Assembly (NCBI RefSeq): GCF_002797715.1
Contig: NZ_PGFF01000001.1
Location: forward strand, 868,001-932,000
DNA from: Diaminobutyricimonas aerilata
GTDB lineage: Bacteria > Actinomycetota > Actinomycetes > Actinomycetales > Microbacteriaceae
Direction of reading: 5' to 3'
DNA: 64,000 bases
Shown here: positions 1 to 8,651 of the stretch, one piece after another
How positions within the stretch are numbered: the first letter of the stretch is position 1
Layout of the letters: the number at the start of each line of letters is the position of its first letter
Notes under the pieces: model-generated
Databases searched by the model: none
Seen by the model: the letters and a program-made list of their open reading frames with translations, nothing else
Told to the model about the DNA's origin: nothing
Program-made: the position numbers and the translations under genes

Positions 1-713
1 CGGCGGTGCTGGGGATCGTGGCGCTGCTTGCGGGATGCGCGACCGCGCCGCCGGGGGACGATGCGCCGGCGGCGGAGCCGCCCACGGACTGGGCTGCCGC
101 TCGAGTGCAGTTCGCCGCGGAGCACCCCGTGCCTCCTCAGCCGCCCGCGTACACGGAGGAAGAGGCTCGGGCCGCGGCCGCACGAAGAGCGGACGAGTTC
201 TGGACGCAGCAGGTGCTGCCCGCGCATCCTGACGCCGTGCGGCCGGAGGGCGGTTTCATCGCCTGGCTCGACGAGGAGGACGTGTCCGCGACGAGCCCGT
301 ACGCGACCTGCCTGCAGGAACGCGGGATGAGGGTCACCGTCGGCGAGACCGCGCCCGGGGAGAAGGCGGGCTACAGCTACAGCGGTCTGCCGTCGACGGA
401 GTCGGACGTCGCGCACTTCTACTGCGGGCAGGTCGCGTACCCGATGCGCCCGCACCCGCGGGAGACGCCCGAGCAGCTGGCGTACATGTACGACTACCTC
501 ACGGAGTTCCTCGTCCCGTGCCTCGAGGCGCACGGGCACGAGCAGCAGCCCGCCATCGACCGCGACCGCTTCATCGCCGAGTGGCCTCGCCAGGGCTGGT
601 ATCCCGCATCCGAGATGACAGGTGACCCGGAGAAGGACGCGGACATCGCGGCGATCTGCCCGCCGCACTTACCGTCTCAGGACGCCGCCATGGAGGCCCG
701 CGCCCGCCGCTGA
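1..713 (+). CDS. Putative lipoprotein, 5' end outside window
   Basis: The window opens inside this reading frame. The visible N-terminus (VLGIVALLAGCA) is the hydrophobic core of a signal peptide ending in a lipobox (LLAGC), so the protein is probably lipid-anchored on the outer face of the membrane. The n-region and start codon lie upstream; the GTG at position 6 is in frame but probably not the real start. The mature part is Pro/Ala/Glu rich and then turns into a globular domain with four cysteines (CLQ, FYCG, VPCLE, AICPP) that could form two disulfides. I do not recognise the family. It ends 115 bp before the antiporter operon, and nothing links it functionally to that operon. Confidence 0.75.
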   Translation, partial: AVLGIVALLAGCATAPPGDDAPAAEPPTDWAAARVQFAAEHPVPPQPPAYTEEEARAAAARRADEFWTQQVLPAHPDAVRPEGGFIAWLDEEDVSATSPYATCLQERGMRVTVGETAPGEKAGYSYSGLPSTESDVAHFYCGQVAYPMRPHPRETPEQLAYMYDYLTEFLVPCLEAHGHEQQPAIDRDRFIAEWPRQGWYPASEMTGDPEKDADIAAICPPHLPSQDAAMEARARR

Positions 714-761
714 GGGTGCCGTCCCGAGATCCCAGGGCCGGGCTCCCGAGGAGGGCCCCGG

Positions 762-767
762 TAGGAT
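762..767 (+). promoter_or_regulatory. Probable -10 box of the mnh operon
   Basis: TAGGAT sits about 60 nt upstream of the mnhA start in the only non-coding gap before the operon. The start itself has a strong ribosome site (GGGAGGAccc-ATG, about 820-828), so this transcript carries a short leader. No clear -35 box is seen. This is an inference from sequence. Confidence 0.45.
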
Positions 768-828
768 GGGGTACACCGCCATCTCTTCCTCGCATCCCGC
801 GTGACGACTCAAGCCCCCGGGAGGACCC

Positions 829-3714
829 ATGCTGATCCTCCTCGCGCTGTTCGGGGTCCTCGCGATGTTCCTGCCGGCGATCGAGCGGCGGATCGGCCTG
901 TGGGTCTTCGTGGTCGCCGCTCTCGTGCCGGCCGCGGCGTTCGTGCACGCCGCCCTCAACGGCCCGCCGGCTCTCGCCGATGCGGTCGTCGAGCGGTACG
1001 AGTGGGTGCCGCAGCTCGGGCTCACGCTCGATGTTCGCCTCGATCCGCTGTCGTGGGTGATGGCGCTCATCGTCACCGGTGTCGGGGCGCTCGTGCTGGT
1101 GTACTGCACCCGTTACTTCGCGCCCGACGCGCACAACGTCGGGCGGTTCGCGGGTGTGCTGCTCGCGTTCGCGGGAGCGATGTACGGGCTCGTCATCGCC
1201 GACGACGTCTTCCTGCTGTTCATCTTCTGGGAGGCGACGACCGTCTTCTCCTACCTGCTCATCGCGCACCACACGAGCCGGCGGGTGAGCCGCGGCGCGG
1301 CGTTGCAGGCGCTGTTGGTCACGACGCTCGGCGGGCTCGTGATGCTCGTCGGCCTCGTGCTGCTCGCGGTCGAGACCGGCACGAGCAGCCTGCCCGCGAT
1401 CATCGAAGCGGCTCCGCGCGGGGACCTCGTGACGGTGGCCGTGCTGCTCGTGCTCGTCGGCGCGATCTCGAAGTCGGCGATCGCCCCGTTCCACTTCTGG
1501 CTCCCGGCCGCCATGGCCGCGCCGACGCCGGTGAGCGCGTACCTGCACGCCGCCGCGATGGTGAAGGCGGGCATCTACCTCGTCGCCCGCATGGCGCCCG
1601 GATTCGCCGAGGTGCCCGGCTGGCACGAGGTGCTCGTGACGCTCGGCGTGCTCACGATGCTGCTCGGCGGCTACCGCTCGTTGCGCGAGTCGGATCTCAA
1701 GCTCGTGCTCGCCTACGGCACGGTGGGGCAACTGGGATTCCTCATGACCGTGGTCTCCATCGGCACGCGCGACGCCGCCCTTGCGGGGCTCGCGTTGCTG
1801 CTCGCGCACGCGCTGTTCAAGTCCACGCTGTTCCTCGTGGTCGGCATCATCGACCACCGCGCCGGCACGCGTGACCTGCGCAAGCTCTCCGGTCTCGGCC
1901 GGGAGGAGCCGGCCCTCGCCGTCATCGCCGTGCTCGCCGCCGCATCGATGGCCGGACTCCCGCCCACCCTCGGCTTCGTCGCGAAGGAGGCGGTCTTCGC
2001 CTCACTGCTGGCGGATGCGGCGGAAGGCTCGCTCTGGTCGACGGCCGCGATCGTCGGTGTCGTCGCGGGATCGGTGCTCACCGTCGCCTACACGGCACGC
2101 TTCGTCTGGGGTGCGTTCGCGCTCAAGCAGGGCGTCGAACCCGTGCGGGAGGACACCGAGCGGTGGAGCTTCCTCGCGCCGCCGGCCCTGCTCGCCTTCT
2201 CGGGACTCGCGCTCGGCCTCGCGGCGGCCGCGCTCGATCCGCTGCTCGCGCCGCACGCCGACGCCGTCCCCGCCCGCACGGACGAGGTCGCCCACCTCGC
2301 GCTCTGGCACGGCTGGGAACCCGCGCTCGCCCTCTCGGGCGTCACGCTCATCCTCGGTCTCGCGATGTTCCGGTTCCGCGACGGAGTCGCGTCGGTGCAG
2401 CGCCGCCTCTCGCGGCCGCGCGGCGCGGTCGACGCCTATTGGGGCACGCTGCGCGGCGTCGATGTGACCGCCGCCCGCACGACCGCGTTCACCCAGCGCG
2501 GGTCGTTGCCGCTCTACCTCGCGATCATCCTGCTCGTGTTCGTCGTCGCGGTGAGCGCCGCCCTCAGCCTCAATCGGTCCTGGCCCGACGCCCTCGTGCC
2601 GTGGGACCACCCGGGCGAGGGGGCCGTCGTGGTCGTGATGATCGTGGCGGCCGTCGCCGCCGCGCGCGCGTCGAAGCGTTTCCAGGCGGTCGTGCTCGTC
2701 GGCGTGACCGGCATCGGCATGGCGGCGCTGTTCGGCCTGCACGGGGCACCGGATCTCGCACTCACCCAGGCGCTCGTCGAGATCATCACGCTCGTCGCCT
2801 TCGTGCTCGTGCTGCGCCGGCTTCCCGCGCGCCTCGGCACCAAGCACGGCAGCACCCATCGCCTGGGCCGCGCGCTGATCGGCGCGGCCGTGGGCCTCAC
2901 CATGGCGGTCGTCGCGGTGGTGGCCGTCGGTGTACGCACGGCGGAGCCGATCTCGATCGAGTTCCCGCGTCTCGCCGTCGACGGCGGGCATGGCAAGAAC
3001 GTCGTCAACGTGGCTCTCGTCGACCTCCGCGGGTGGGACACGATGGGGGAGCTGAGCGTGCTCATCGTGGCCGCGACGGGCGTCGCGAGCCTCATCTTCA
3101 TCAGCAGCCGCAACGACGAGCTCCCGCGAGCCCGGCGCCCCGTGCGTGCCGAGGGCCGACGGCGCCTGCTCGAACGCTTGCGTCCGGTGCGTCACCCCGA
3201 CGACGCCGACGTCGACCGCGGCACCTGGCTGCTCGCGGGCCGCGCCCTCGCGGCGCGCAACCGCTCCATCCTGCTCGAGGTGGTCGTGCGGCTCATCTTC
3301 CACTCGATCATCGTGGTGTCGGTGTACCTGCTCTTCGCCGGGCACAACGCGCCCGGCGGCGGGTTCGCCGGAGGTCTCGTCGCCGGTCTCGCGCTCGTCG
3401 CGCGGTACCTCGCCGGCGGTCGGTACGAGCTCGGCGCTGCCGCTCCGCTCGACGCCGGCACCCTCCTGGGCTCCGGGCTGTTCTTCGCGGTCGGCACCGC
3501 TCTCGTGCCCCTGTTCTTCGGGGCCGACGCCCTCACCTCGACGTGGTTCGAGGCGGAACTGCCCGTGCTCGGCCACGTCGAGTTCGTCACGTCGACCCTG
3601 TTCGACGTCGGGGTCTACCTCGTGGTCATCGGGCTCGTGCTCGACGTGCTGCGCAGCCTCGGGGGAGAGGTCGACCGTCAACAGGAGGACGAGCTGCAGG
3701 AGGTGCGATCGTGA
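829..3714 (+). CDS. mnhA: Mrp/Mnh cation:proton antiporter subunit A (A-B fusion)
   Basis: Largest subunit of the multi-component monovalent cation (Na+)/H+ antiporter in the plasma membrane, 961 residues. It is polytopic and homologous to complex I NuoL. The proton-channel residues expected of the family are visible: Glu135 in a FIFWEATTVF membrane helix and Lys215 in ISKSAIAPFHFW, followed by the HAAAMVKAG segment. Residues about 600-700 form the MrpA C-terminal/DUF4040-type membrane block, and residues about 809-950 are a full MnhB domain (HNAPGGGFAGGL). MnhB is therefore fused to A and there is no separate mnhB gene. The TGA overlaps the GTG of mnhC (GTGA). ATG with GGGAGGA upstream is a confident start. 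Known role of the family: pH and sodium homeostasis. Confidence 0.95.
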   Translation: MLILLALFGVLAMFLPAIERRIGLWVFVVAALVPAAAFVHAALNGPPALADAVVERYEWVPQLGLTLDVRLDPLSWVMALIVTGVGALVLVYCTRYFAPDAHNVGRFAGVLLAFAGAMYGLVIADDVFLLFIFWEATTVFSYLLIAHHTSRRVSRGAALQALLVTTLGGLVMLVGLVLLAVETGTSSLPAIIEAAPRGDLVTVAVLLVLVGAISKSAIAPFHFWLPAAMAAPTPVSAYLHAAAMVKAGIYLVARMAPGFAEVPGWHEVLVTLGVLTMLLGGYRSLRESDLKLVLAYGTVGQLGFLMTVVSIGTRDAALAGLALLLAHALFKSTLFLVVGIIDHRAGTRDLRKLSGLGREEPALAVIAVLAAASMAGLPPTLGFVAKEAVFASLLADAAEGSLWSTAAIVGVVAGSVLTVAYTARFVWGAFALKQGVEPVREDTERWSFLAPPALLAFSGLALGLAAAALDPLLAPHADAVPARTDEVAHLALWHGWEPALALSGVTLILGLAMFRFRDGVASVQRRLSRPRGAVDAYWGTLRGVDVTAARTTAFTQRGSLPLYLAIILLVFVVAVSAALSLNRSWPDALVPWDHPGEGAVVVVMIVAAVAAARASKRFQAVVLVGVTGIGMAALFGLHGAPDLALTQALVEIITLVAFVLVLRRLPARLGTKHGSTHRLGRALIGAAVGLTMAVVAVVAVGVRTAEPISIEFPRLAVDGGHGKNVVNVALVDLRGWDTMGELSVLIVAATGVASLIFISSRNDELPRARRPVRAEGRRRLLERLRPVRHPDDADVDRGTWLLAGRALAARNRSILLEVVVRLIFHSIIVVSVYLLFAGHNAPGGGFAGGLVAGLALVARYLAGGRYELGAAAPLDAGTLLGSGLFFAVGTALVPLFFGADALTSTWFEAELPVLGHVEFVTSTLFDVGVYLVVIGLVLDVLRSLGGEVDRQQEDELQEVRS

Positions 3715-4229
3715 GCGTCTCGATCGTGATGCTCGTCGGCATGGCGGTGCTCTACGCGTGCGGCGTCTACCTGCTGCTCGAGAAGAGCATGACCCGGGTG
3801 CTCGTCGGATTCCTGCTGATCGGCAACGCGACGAACCTGCTGCTGCTCATCATGGCCGGTGAGGCGGGCCTCGCACCGATCGTCGACGGCGACGTCGATC
3901 CGGCCGACTTCACCGATCCGCTGCCGCAGATCCTCAGTCTCACCGCGATCGTCATCACCTTCGCCGTCTCCGCGTTCCTCATGGCGCTCATCTATCGGTC
4001 GTGGCGTCTCGAGCAGGAGGACGACCTCGAGGTCGACGAGGAGGACGTCGCGATCGGCACGCGCCAGGCGCGCGTGACCGAGGTGGTGCTCGACGAATCC
4101 GGCGACACCGAGTTCGGCACCCGCGCGACGACCGCCATCGCGGGTGCCGCGGTGCTCGACGCCGAGGACGACGACGCGACCCGACCGGCTCCCGACGACG
4201 CGACCGACGCCGAGGGGAGACGCGGATGA
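3711..4229 (+). CDS. mnhC: Mrp/Mnh antiporter subunit C
   Basis: 172-residue NuoK-like subunit with three membrane helices (VSIVMLVGMAVLYACGVYLL, a middle helix with GNATNLLLL, and LSLTAIVITFAVSAFLMALI). The start is the GTG that overlaps the mnhA stop (GTGA), preceded by GCAGGAGGT, so translation is coupled. After the third helix there is an unusually long, charged cytoplasmic tail of about 75 residues rich in Asp/Glu, longer than in the roughly 110-residue MnhC proteins; its function is unknown. The stop overlaps the mnhD ATG. Confidence 0.93.
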   Translation: MSVSIVMLVGMAVLYACGVYLLLEKSMTRVLVGFLLIGNATNLLLLIMAGEAGLAPIVDGDVDPADFTDPLPQILSLTAIVITFAVSAFLMALIYRSWRLEQEDDLEVDEEDVAIGTRQARVTEVVLDESGDTEFGTRATTAIAGAAVLDAEDDDATRPAPDDATDAEGRRG

Positions 4230-5785
4230 CCGCCCTCGTGCCCCTCGTCGTGCTGCTTCCCCTCCTCGGGGCGGGGGCGACCCTCGTCTTCAAGCGCAGC
4301 GCGCGCGTGCAGCAGGGCATCACCGTGCTGGCCCTCGTCGCCGTGCTCGTGATCAGCGGTGTGCTGCTCGCGACCGTCGACGCGACCGGCAGCCTCGTGA
4401 TGGAGGTGGGCGGCTGGGCGGCACCGTTCGGCATCGTGCTCGTCGTCGACCGGCTCGCCGCTCTGATGCTCGTGATCTCGTCGGCGGTGCTGCTCGCGGT
4501 GCTCGTGTTCTCGGTGGGGCAGGGTCTCGCCGACGGTCACGACGAGACCCCCGTCTCGATCTACCACCCGAGCTACATGGTGCTGTCGACGGGGGTGTTC
4601 ACGGCATTCGTCGCCGGTGACCTCTTCAACCTCTACGTCGGTTTCGAGATCCTCCTCGTCGCGAGCTACGTGCTCATCACCCTCGGCGGCACCGAGGCGC
4701 GCATCCGCGCCGGCGTCACCTACATCGTGGTGAGCCTGCTCTCGTCGCTGCTCTTCCTCGCCGCCGTGTCGATGATCTACGGCGCCGTCGGCACCGTGAA
4801 CATGGCGCAGATCTCGGACCGGATCGCCGACCTGCCCGCGGAGGTGCAGACGGTGCTGCACGTCGTGCTGCTCGTGGCGTTCGGCATCAAGGCGGCGGTC
4901 TTCCCGCTGTCGTTCTGGCTGCCCGACTCGTACCCGACGGCACCCGCCCCCGTGACGGCCGTGTTCGCGGGCCTGCTGACGAAGGTCGGCGTCTACGCGA
5001 TCATCCGCACCGAGACGATCCTGTTCCCGACTCCGGAGCTCAACACGCCGCTCATGCTCGTGGCGCTGCTGACGATGGTGGTCGGCATCCTCGGTGCCGT
5101 GGCGCAGGCCGACATCAAGCGGATGCTGTCGTTCACCCTCGTCAGCCACATCGGCTACATGATCCTCGGCGTCGGGCTCGGGTCGGCAGCCGGCACCTCG
5201 GCGGCCATCTTCTACATCGCGCACCACATCGTCGTGCAGACGACCCTGTTCCTCGCCGCCGGACTCATCGAGCGGATCGGCGGCACCACGTCGATCACCC
5301 GCCTCGGCGGTCTGCTGAGCGCTGCGCCGGTCGTCGCGGTGCTGTTCTTCATCCCCGCCCTGAACCTCGGCGGCATCCCGCCGTTCTCGGGGTTCATCGG
5401 CAAGCTCGGCCTGTTCGAGGCGAGCGCCGAACAGGCCACCCCCCTCGCCTACCTGCTGATCGGTGCGGGAGCGCTGGTCTCCCTGCTCACGCTCTACGCG
5501 ATGGCACGGGCGTGGAACCTCGCGTTCTGGCGTCCCGCCGACGAGGTGGAGGAGTACGACTCCGCGCTCGTCAACGAGCTCGAGGAGGCGCCCCACGCCC
5601 CGACGACGGTCGAGGCGCGCACCCTTCCGCGGCTCATGATCTGGTCGACCGCGGCGATGGTCGTGTTCAGCTGCGCGCTCACCGTGTTCGCCGGGCCGCT
5701 CTACGAGCTGTCGTCGCGAGCGGGCGAGAACCTTCAGGGGACCGACTTCTACGTCGAGAGCGTGCTCGGGGAGCGCGACCGATGA
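4226..5785 (+). CDS. mnhD: Mrp/Mnh antiporter subunit D
   Basis: 519-residue NuoM/N-like polytopic subunit. The conserved channel pair is visible: Glu141 in LYVGFEILLVASYVLI and Lys222 in GIKAAVFPLSFWLPDSYPTA, followed by the lysine-bearing AGLLTKVGVYAI helix and the HxxY/SHIGYMILG region. It starts with an ATGA overlap on mnhC and ends with an ATGA overlap on mnhE, so expression is coupled through the operon. Subunits A and D are the presumed ion-translocating core. Full length for the family and no defects seen. Confidence 0.95.
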   Translation: MTALVPLVVLLPLLGAGATLVFKRSARVQQGITVLALVAVLVISGVLLATVDATGSLVMEVGGWAAPFGIVLVVDRLAALMLVISSAVLLAVLVFSVGQGLADGHDETPVSIYHPSYMVLSTGVFTAFVAGDLFNLYVGFEILLVASYVLITLGGTEARIRAGVTYIVVSLLSSLLFLAAVSMIYGAVGTVNMAQISDRIADLPAEVQTVLHVVLLVAFGIKAAVFPLSFWLPDSYPTAPAPVTAVFAGLLTKVGVYAIIRTETILFPTPELNTPLMLVALLTMVVGILGAVAQADIKRMLSFTLVSHIGYMILGVGLGSAAGTSAAIFYIAHHIVVQTTLFLAAGLIERIGGTTSITRLGGLLSAAPVVAVLFFIPALNLGGIPPFSGFIGKLGLFEASAEQATPLAYLLIGAGALVSLLTLYAMARAWNLAFWRPADEVEEYDSALVNELEEAPHAPTTVEARTLPRLMIWSTAAMVVFSCALTVFAGPLYELSSRAGENLQGTDFYVESVLGERDR

Positions 5786-6351
5786 GCGACGACCCGACGA
5801 ACGACGGCGGTGGGCGCACGCGCGAGCTGGGATTCCGGCTGTGGCAGCAGCTGCCGCTGCTCGTGGTGCTCGTCGCCCTGTGGATGCTGCTGTGGGGCTC
5901 GCTCTCCTTACTCACCATCGTGACCGGCATCGTGCTCGCCCTCGCCGTGACACGGGTGTTCTACCTGCCGCCGGTCGAGCTCTCCGGCCGGTTCAACGTG
6001 TTCTGGTTCGCCGTCTTCATCGCGCGGTTCGGCATCGAACTCGTCGCCGCCTCGTTCCAGGTCGCCTGGCAGGCGGTGTCGCCTCGCGGGGTGCGGCAGA
6101 ACGCCGTGATCGCCGTGCCGCTCGAGACGCGCTCCGACTTCATCGTGACCCTCACCTCGATCTCGATCGCGCTCATCCCCGGATCCCTCGTCGTCGAGAT
6201 CGACCGGGAGAACTCGGTCGTCTACCTCCACGCGCTCTCGGTGCGGAACGAGGCGGACGTCGAGGCGAACCGGCGACGGGTGCTCGAGTACGAGGCACGC
6301 ATCGTGCGCGCGCTCGGCTCCCGCGACGACGTCGAGAGGATGCGCTCGTGA
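5782..6351 (+). CDS. mnhE: Mrp/Mnh antiporter subunit E
   Basis: 189-residue accessory membrane subunit. After a polar N-terminal stretch it has two or three closely packed N-terminal helices (LPLLVVLVALWMLLWGSLS and following) and then the soluble MnhE domain. That domain carries the typical features: a VRQNAVIAVPL strand, the conserved TLTSISIALIPGSLVVEID signature and a final YLHAL strand. The start overlaps the mnhD stop (ATGA) and the end overlaps the mnhF GTG. Known role: structural subunit needed for full antiporter activity. Confidence 0.93.
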   Translation: MSDDPTNDGGGRTRELGFRLWQQLPLLVVLVALWMLLWGSLSLLTIVTGIVLALAVTRVFYLPPVELSGRFNVFWFAVFIARFGIELVAASFQVAWQAVSPRGVRQNAVIAVPLETRSDFIVTLTSISIALIPGSLVVEIDRENSVVYLHALSVRNEADVEANRRRVLEYEARIVRALGSRDDVERMRS

Positions 6352-6626
6352 GTCTCGTCTACCTCGCCGTGGGAATCCTGCTCACCATCACCGCGGTGCT
6401 CGCCGTGGTGCGGATCGTGCGCGGGCCGTCGATCCTCGATCGGATCATCGCCTCCGACATGCTCATGTCGACGCTGATTCTCGTGCTGGGCACCGAGATG
6501 GTGATGAACGGCCACACCCGCACCGTGCCGATCATGCTCGTGCTCGCCGCGACGGCCGTGTTCGGGTCGATCGCGGTCGCCCGCTACGTGTCGAAGCAGG
6601 ACCGGACTAACGAGGGGCGACCGTGA
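6348..6626 (+). CDS. mnhF: Mrp/Mnh antiporter subunit F
   Basis: 92-residue subunit with three membrane helices and the family core RGPSILDRIIASDML between helices one and two. GTG start overlaps the mnhE TGA by four bases (GTGA), and its own stop overlaps the mnhG GTG in the same way. No separate ribosome site is needed if translation is coupled. Full length for MnhF. Confidence 0.92.
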   Translation: MSLVYLAVGILLTITAVLAVVRIVRGPSILDRIIASDMLMSTLILVLGTEMVMNGHTRTVPIMLVLAATAVFGSIAVARYVSKQDRTNEGRP

Positions 6627-8452
6627 TGTTCGAACCCGTGCTCGATGTGATCGCCGCCGTCTGCCTGCTGCTGGGCGCGCTGCTCTCCGCCGCAGCCGGC
6701 GTGGGGCTCCTGCGGTTCCCGGATGCGCTCAGTCGGATGCACGCGGCATCCAAGCCGCAGATCCTGGGTCTCGTCCTCGTGCTCGCCGCCATCGCGCTCA
6801 CCGCCCGCAGCTGGTCGACGGTGCTCGTGCTCGTACCGGTGCTGTTGTTCCAGCTGCTCACGGTGCCGATCTCGGCGCACATGATCGGTCGCGCCGGCTA
6901 CCGCACGGGCAACTTCCGGCGAGAGCTGCTGCTGGTGGACGAACTCGAGGAGGCGGTGGAGCGCGCCTCCGTCGAGCAGAGCGAGGAGCGCCGTCGCGCC
7001 GAGCCCGACGACCGGTAGCGCCCTACCGCGGTTCCCTTCGACGGGCTCAGGGGACGGGTGTGCCCCGTAGCCCGTACAGGCCGCGCTCGCTCCGTAGGCG
7101 GTGCGGATGATCCGTTGCCACTCGGTCTCGTACCAGTCCCGGTCGGGATCGGGTGGGAGTCCTTCGAGGTCGTCGGTGTCGGGGGTTGCGTCGATGGCGG
7201 CTTCGGGTGGCGGTGTGCCGTATTCGAGGAACGGGTCGGTGGTGTGGATGTAGCCGAGCGGTGACACCCATTCCATGACGCCGGGTGCGGGTCCGGCTCG
7301 GAGTTCCCATCCTGTGTGGTGTTTGAGGGTGTGGTGTGCCCGGCAGAGGTGGGCGAGGTTGTCGTGGTCGGTGGTGCCGCCGTGGGCCCAGTCGGTGGTG
7401 TGGTCGAGGTCGCAGCGGTCGGCGTGTCGTCCACATCCGGGTGCCCGGCAGGTGCCGTCGCGCAGGCGCAACCAGTCACGCATCGCCCTAGTGGGTCGGT
7501 AGCGGGTGCGGCCGAGGGAGAGCAGCGCTCCGGTGTCGGGGTGGGTGAGGATGCGGGTGAACGAGGGTGCGTCGGCGGTGAGCCGGCGGGCGGTGTCGAT
7601 GTCGATGGGTCCGAACCCGTCGAGGATGGCGGGGTCGGTGGTGTGACCGAGGAGGGTGAGCGCGGGGACGGTGAGGTGCACCGTGGCGATGATCCCATGC
7701 GTTCCGGTGGCGTGACCGGTGAGGAGCAGTTCGGTGAGGGTGTCGACCATGAGCTGGTTGCGGGTGCGTTCCTCGGCCGGGTCGTTCCGCAGCCCGGTCG
7801 CGGTGCTCTCCAACCGGTTGAGGATCGCGGTCGCTTCGACGGCGGGGAGGTAGGCGGTCAACCACGCCATCTGATCGTCGACGTGCTGCACCGACACGTG
7901 CCGAGCCTTCGCGGCCTCCCGGTGACGTTCGGCAGCGACCTCGTTGGTGATTCTCTGCCGCAGCATCCGCACCCGCGTCTCGAACCGCGCCGGGTTCAGG
8001 CGAGGAGCGATCTCCAGGGCGTGCTTCTCGAGCTTCTCGATCTGCTCGGCGGTGAGGCCGTCCGTGTGGTGGGCCATGGTGTGAGCGTGACGCTCGGAGA
8101 TGGAGCCGTCGCGGAAGAGGGCGAGCGTGCCGGGGAGGTGGTCGTGCAGCGCCCATCCGGTCTGCAGGAGATGCTCGGCGGCGTGTTCGGTGATGTTGAG
8201 CAGGGCGGCGATCTCGGCGCGGAGGGAGCGCCATTCCAGGTCTCCCTGTGGACGGAACTTCACGCCATCGGTGGTGCTCGCTCCACCGCAGGCGATCCGG
8301 AGCTGCTCGATCTTCTCGATCCGCGCCGCGGCGGCGATGTTGGCGGACCGGTCGATGATCTGGAGGTCTTCAGCGAGCGCGAACCGGCGGTCCAACGCAC
8401 GAGCAGCAGCGTTCGACGCCGGGTGGGCGGGGGTGGCGCTGCTCTGCTCCAT
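6584..8452 (-). CDS. DUF222/HNH endonuclease-type protein with a read-through tail
   Basis: 622-residue open frame. Residues about 30-320 are a helical DUF222-type domain (the actinobacterial 13E12-repeat family). Residues about 325-380 form an HNH nuclease motif: CRAPGC, then CDLDHT, then LCRAHH, with zinc-binding cysteines and the catalytic histidine present. Recognisable family sequence ends near residue 456. The frame then passes through a dispersed intergenic repeat (encoding SPEPVEGN) and continues without a stop for about 145 residues as pure antisense of mnhG and the end of mnhF. The native stop was probably lost when the repeat arrived. The start has no Shine-Dalgarno. These proteins are often repeated in actinobacterial genomes and their role is unsettled. 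Confidence 0.8.
   Translation of the reverse strand: MEQSSATPAHPASNAAARALDRRFALAEDLQIIDRSANIAAAARIEKIEQLRIACGGASTTDGVKFRPQGDLEWRSLRAEIAALLNITEHAAEHLLQTGWALHDHLPGTLALFRDGSISERHAHTMAHHTDGLTAEQIEKLEKHALEIAPRLNPARFETRVRMLRQRITNEVAAERHREAAKARHVSVQHVDDQMAWLTAYLPAVEATAILNRLESTATGLRNDPAEERTRNQLMVDTLTELLLTGHATGTHGIIATVHLTVPALTLLGHTTDPAILDGFGPIDIDTARRLTADAPSFTRILTHPDTGALLSLGRTRYRPTRAMRDWLRLRDGTCRAPGCGRHADRCDLDHTTDWAHGGTTDHDNLAHLCRAHHTLKHHTGWELRAGPAPGVMEWVSPLGYIHTTDPFLEYGTPPPEAAIDATPDTDDLEGLPPDPDRDWYETEWQRIIRTAYGASAACTGYGAHPSPEPVEGNRGRALPVVGLGATALLALLDGGALHRLLEFVHQQQLSPEVARAVAGATDHVRRDRHREQLEQQHRYEHEHRRPAAGGERDGGEHEDETQDLRLGCRVHPTERIREPQEPHAGCGGEQRAQQQADGGDHIEHGFEHHGRPSLVRSCFDT
6623..7018 (+). CDS. mnhG: Mrp/Mnh antiporter subunit G
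   Basis: 131-residue last subunit, with three membrane helices and the MnhG signature GLLRFPDALSRMHAASKPQ. GTG is used as start because it overlaps the mnhF stop; the next codon is ATG (6626), which is an equally possible start. The charged C-terminus follows RTGNFRRELLLVDELEEAVE. The whole gene lies opposite the 3' end of the minus-strand HNH ORF, which has no stop codon until it has passed through mnhG. Confidence 0.92.
   Translation: MMFEPVLDVIAAVCLLLGALLSAAAGVGLLRFPDALSRMHAASKPQILGLVLVLAAIALTARSWSTVLVLVPVLLFQLLTVPISAHMIGRAGYRTGNFRRELLLVDELEEAVERASVEQSEERRRAEPDDR
7030..7052. repeat. Dispersed repeat (cttcgacaggctcaggg family), copy 1
   Basis: ggttcccttcgacgggctca followed by ggg, immediately downstream of mnhG. 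The same core recurs at 8500-8525 and three times in 30367-30456. This copy differs at one base (acgggctc for acaggctc) and is translated as part of the HNH ORF on the other strand. Confidence 0.7.
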
Positions 8453-8499
8453 ACCTGAATTCCACCAGCAACCACCGACATTCCGGGGCGTGCGGGTGT

Positions 8500-8525
8500 T
8501 CCCTTCGACAGGCTCAGGGAACGAC
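8500..8525. repeat. Dispersed repeat (cttcgacaggctcaggg family), copy 2
   Basis: ttcccttcgacaggctcagg gaac lies between the start of the HNH gene and the DarT-like gene. A second, degenerate fragment (cctcagggaacgacag) follows directly and leads into a tandem repeat. Confidence 0.7.
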
Positions 8526-8536
8526 AGCCTCAGGGA

Positions 8537-8568
8537 ACGACAGGATCCGTGAACGACAGGATCCGTGA
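8537..8568. repeat. Two tandem 16-bp units
   Basis: The unit aacgacaggatccgtg occurs twice in perfect tandem and then begins a third time (aacga). It adjoins the dispersed repeat and looks like slippage growth of its edge. Confidence 0.75.
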
Positions 8569-8639
8569 ACGAGCGGGCAGGGGACTAGGCGGATACGACA
8601 GCGCCGTTCGAGGCGGCTCGAGAGGTGTCGCGGGTGACG

Positions 8640-8645
8640 TACCGT
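8640..8645 (+). promoter_or_regulatory. -10 box for a leaderless darT-like transcript
   Basis: TACCGT ends 6 nt before the GTG at 8652, and no Shine-Dalgarno is present. The spacing decides the start chosen for the gene. Confidence 0.5.
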
Positions 8646-8651
8646 AGACGG

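Noticed and set aside
571-4434. Long open frames opposite and across the mnh operon (for example 571-1857, 2002-3681 and 3988-4434 on the minus strand, 2163 onward on the plus strand)
   Set aside because: Arg/Pro/His- or Glu/Asp-rich composition without hydrophobic cores; they are antisense or shifted readings of high-GC antiporter genes.
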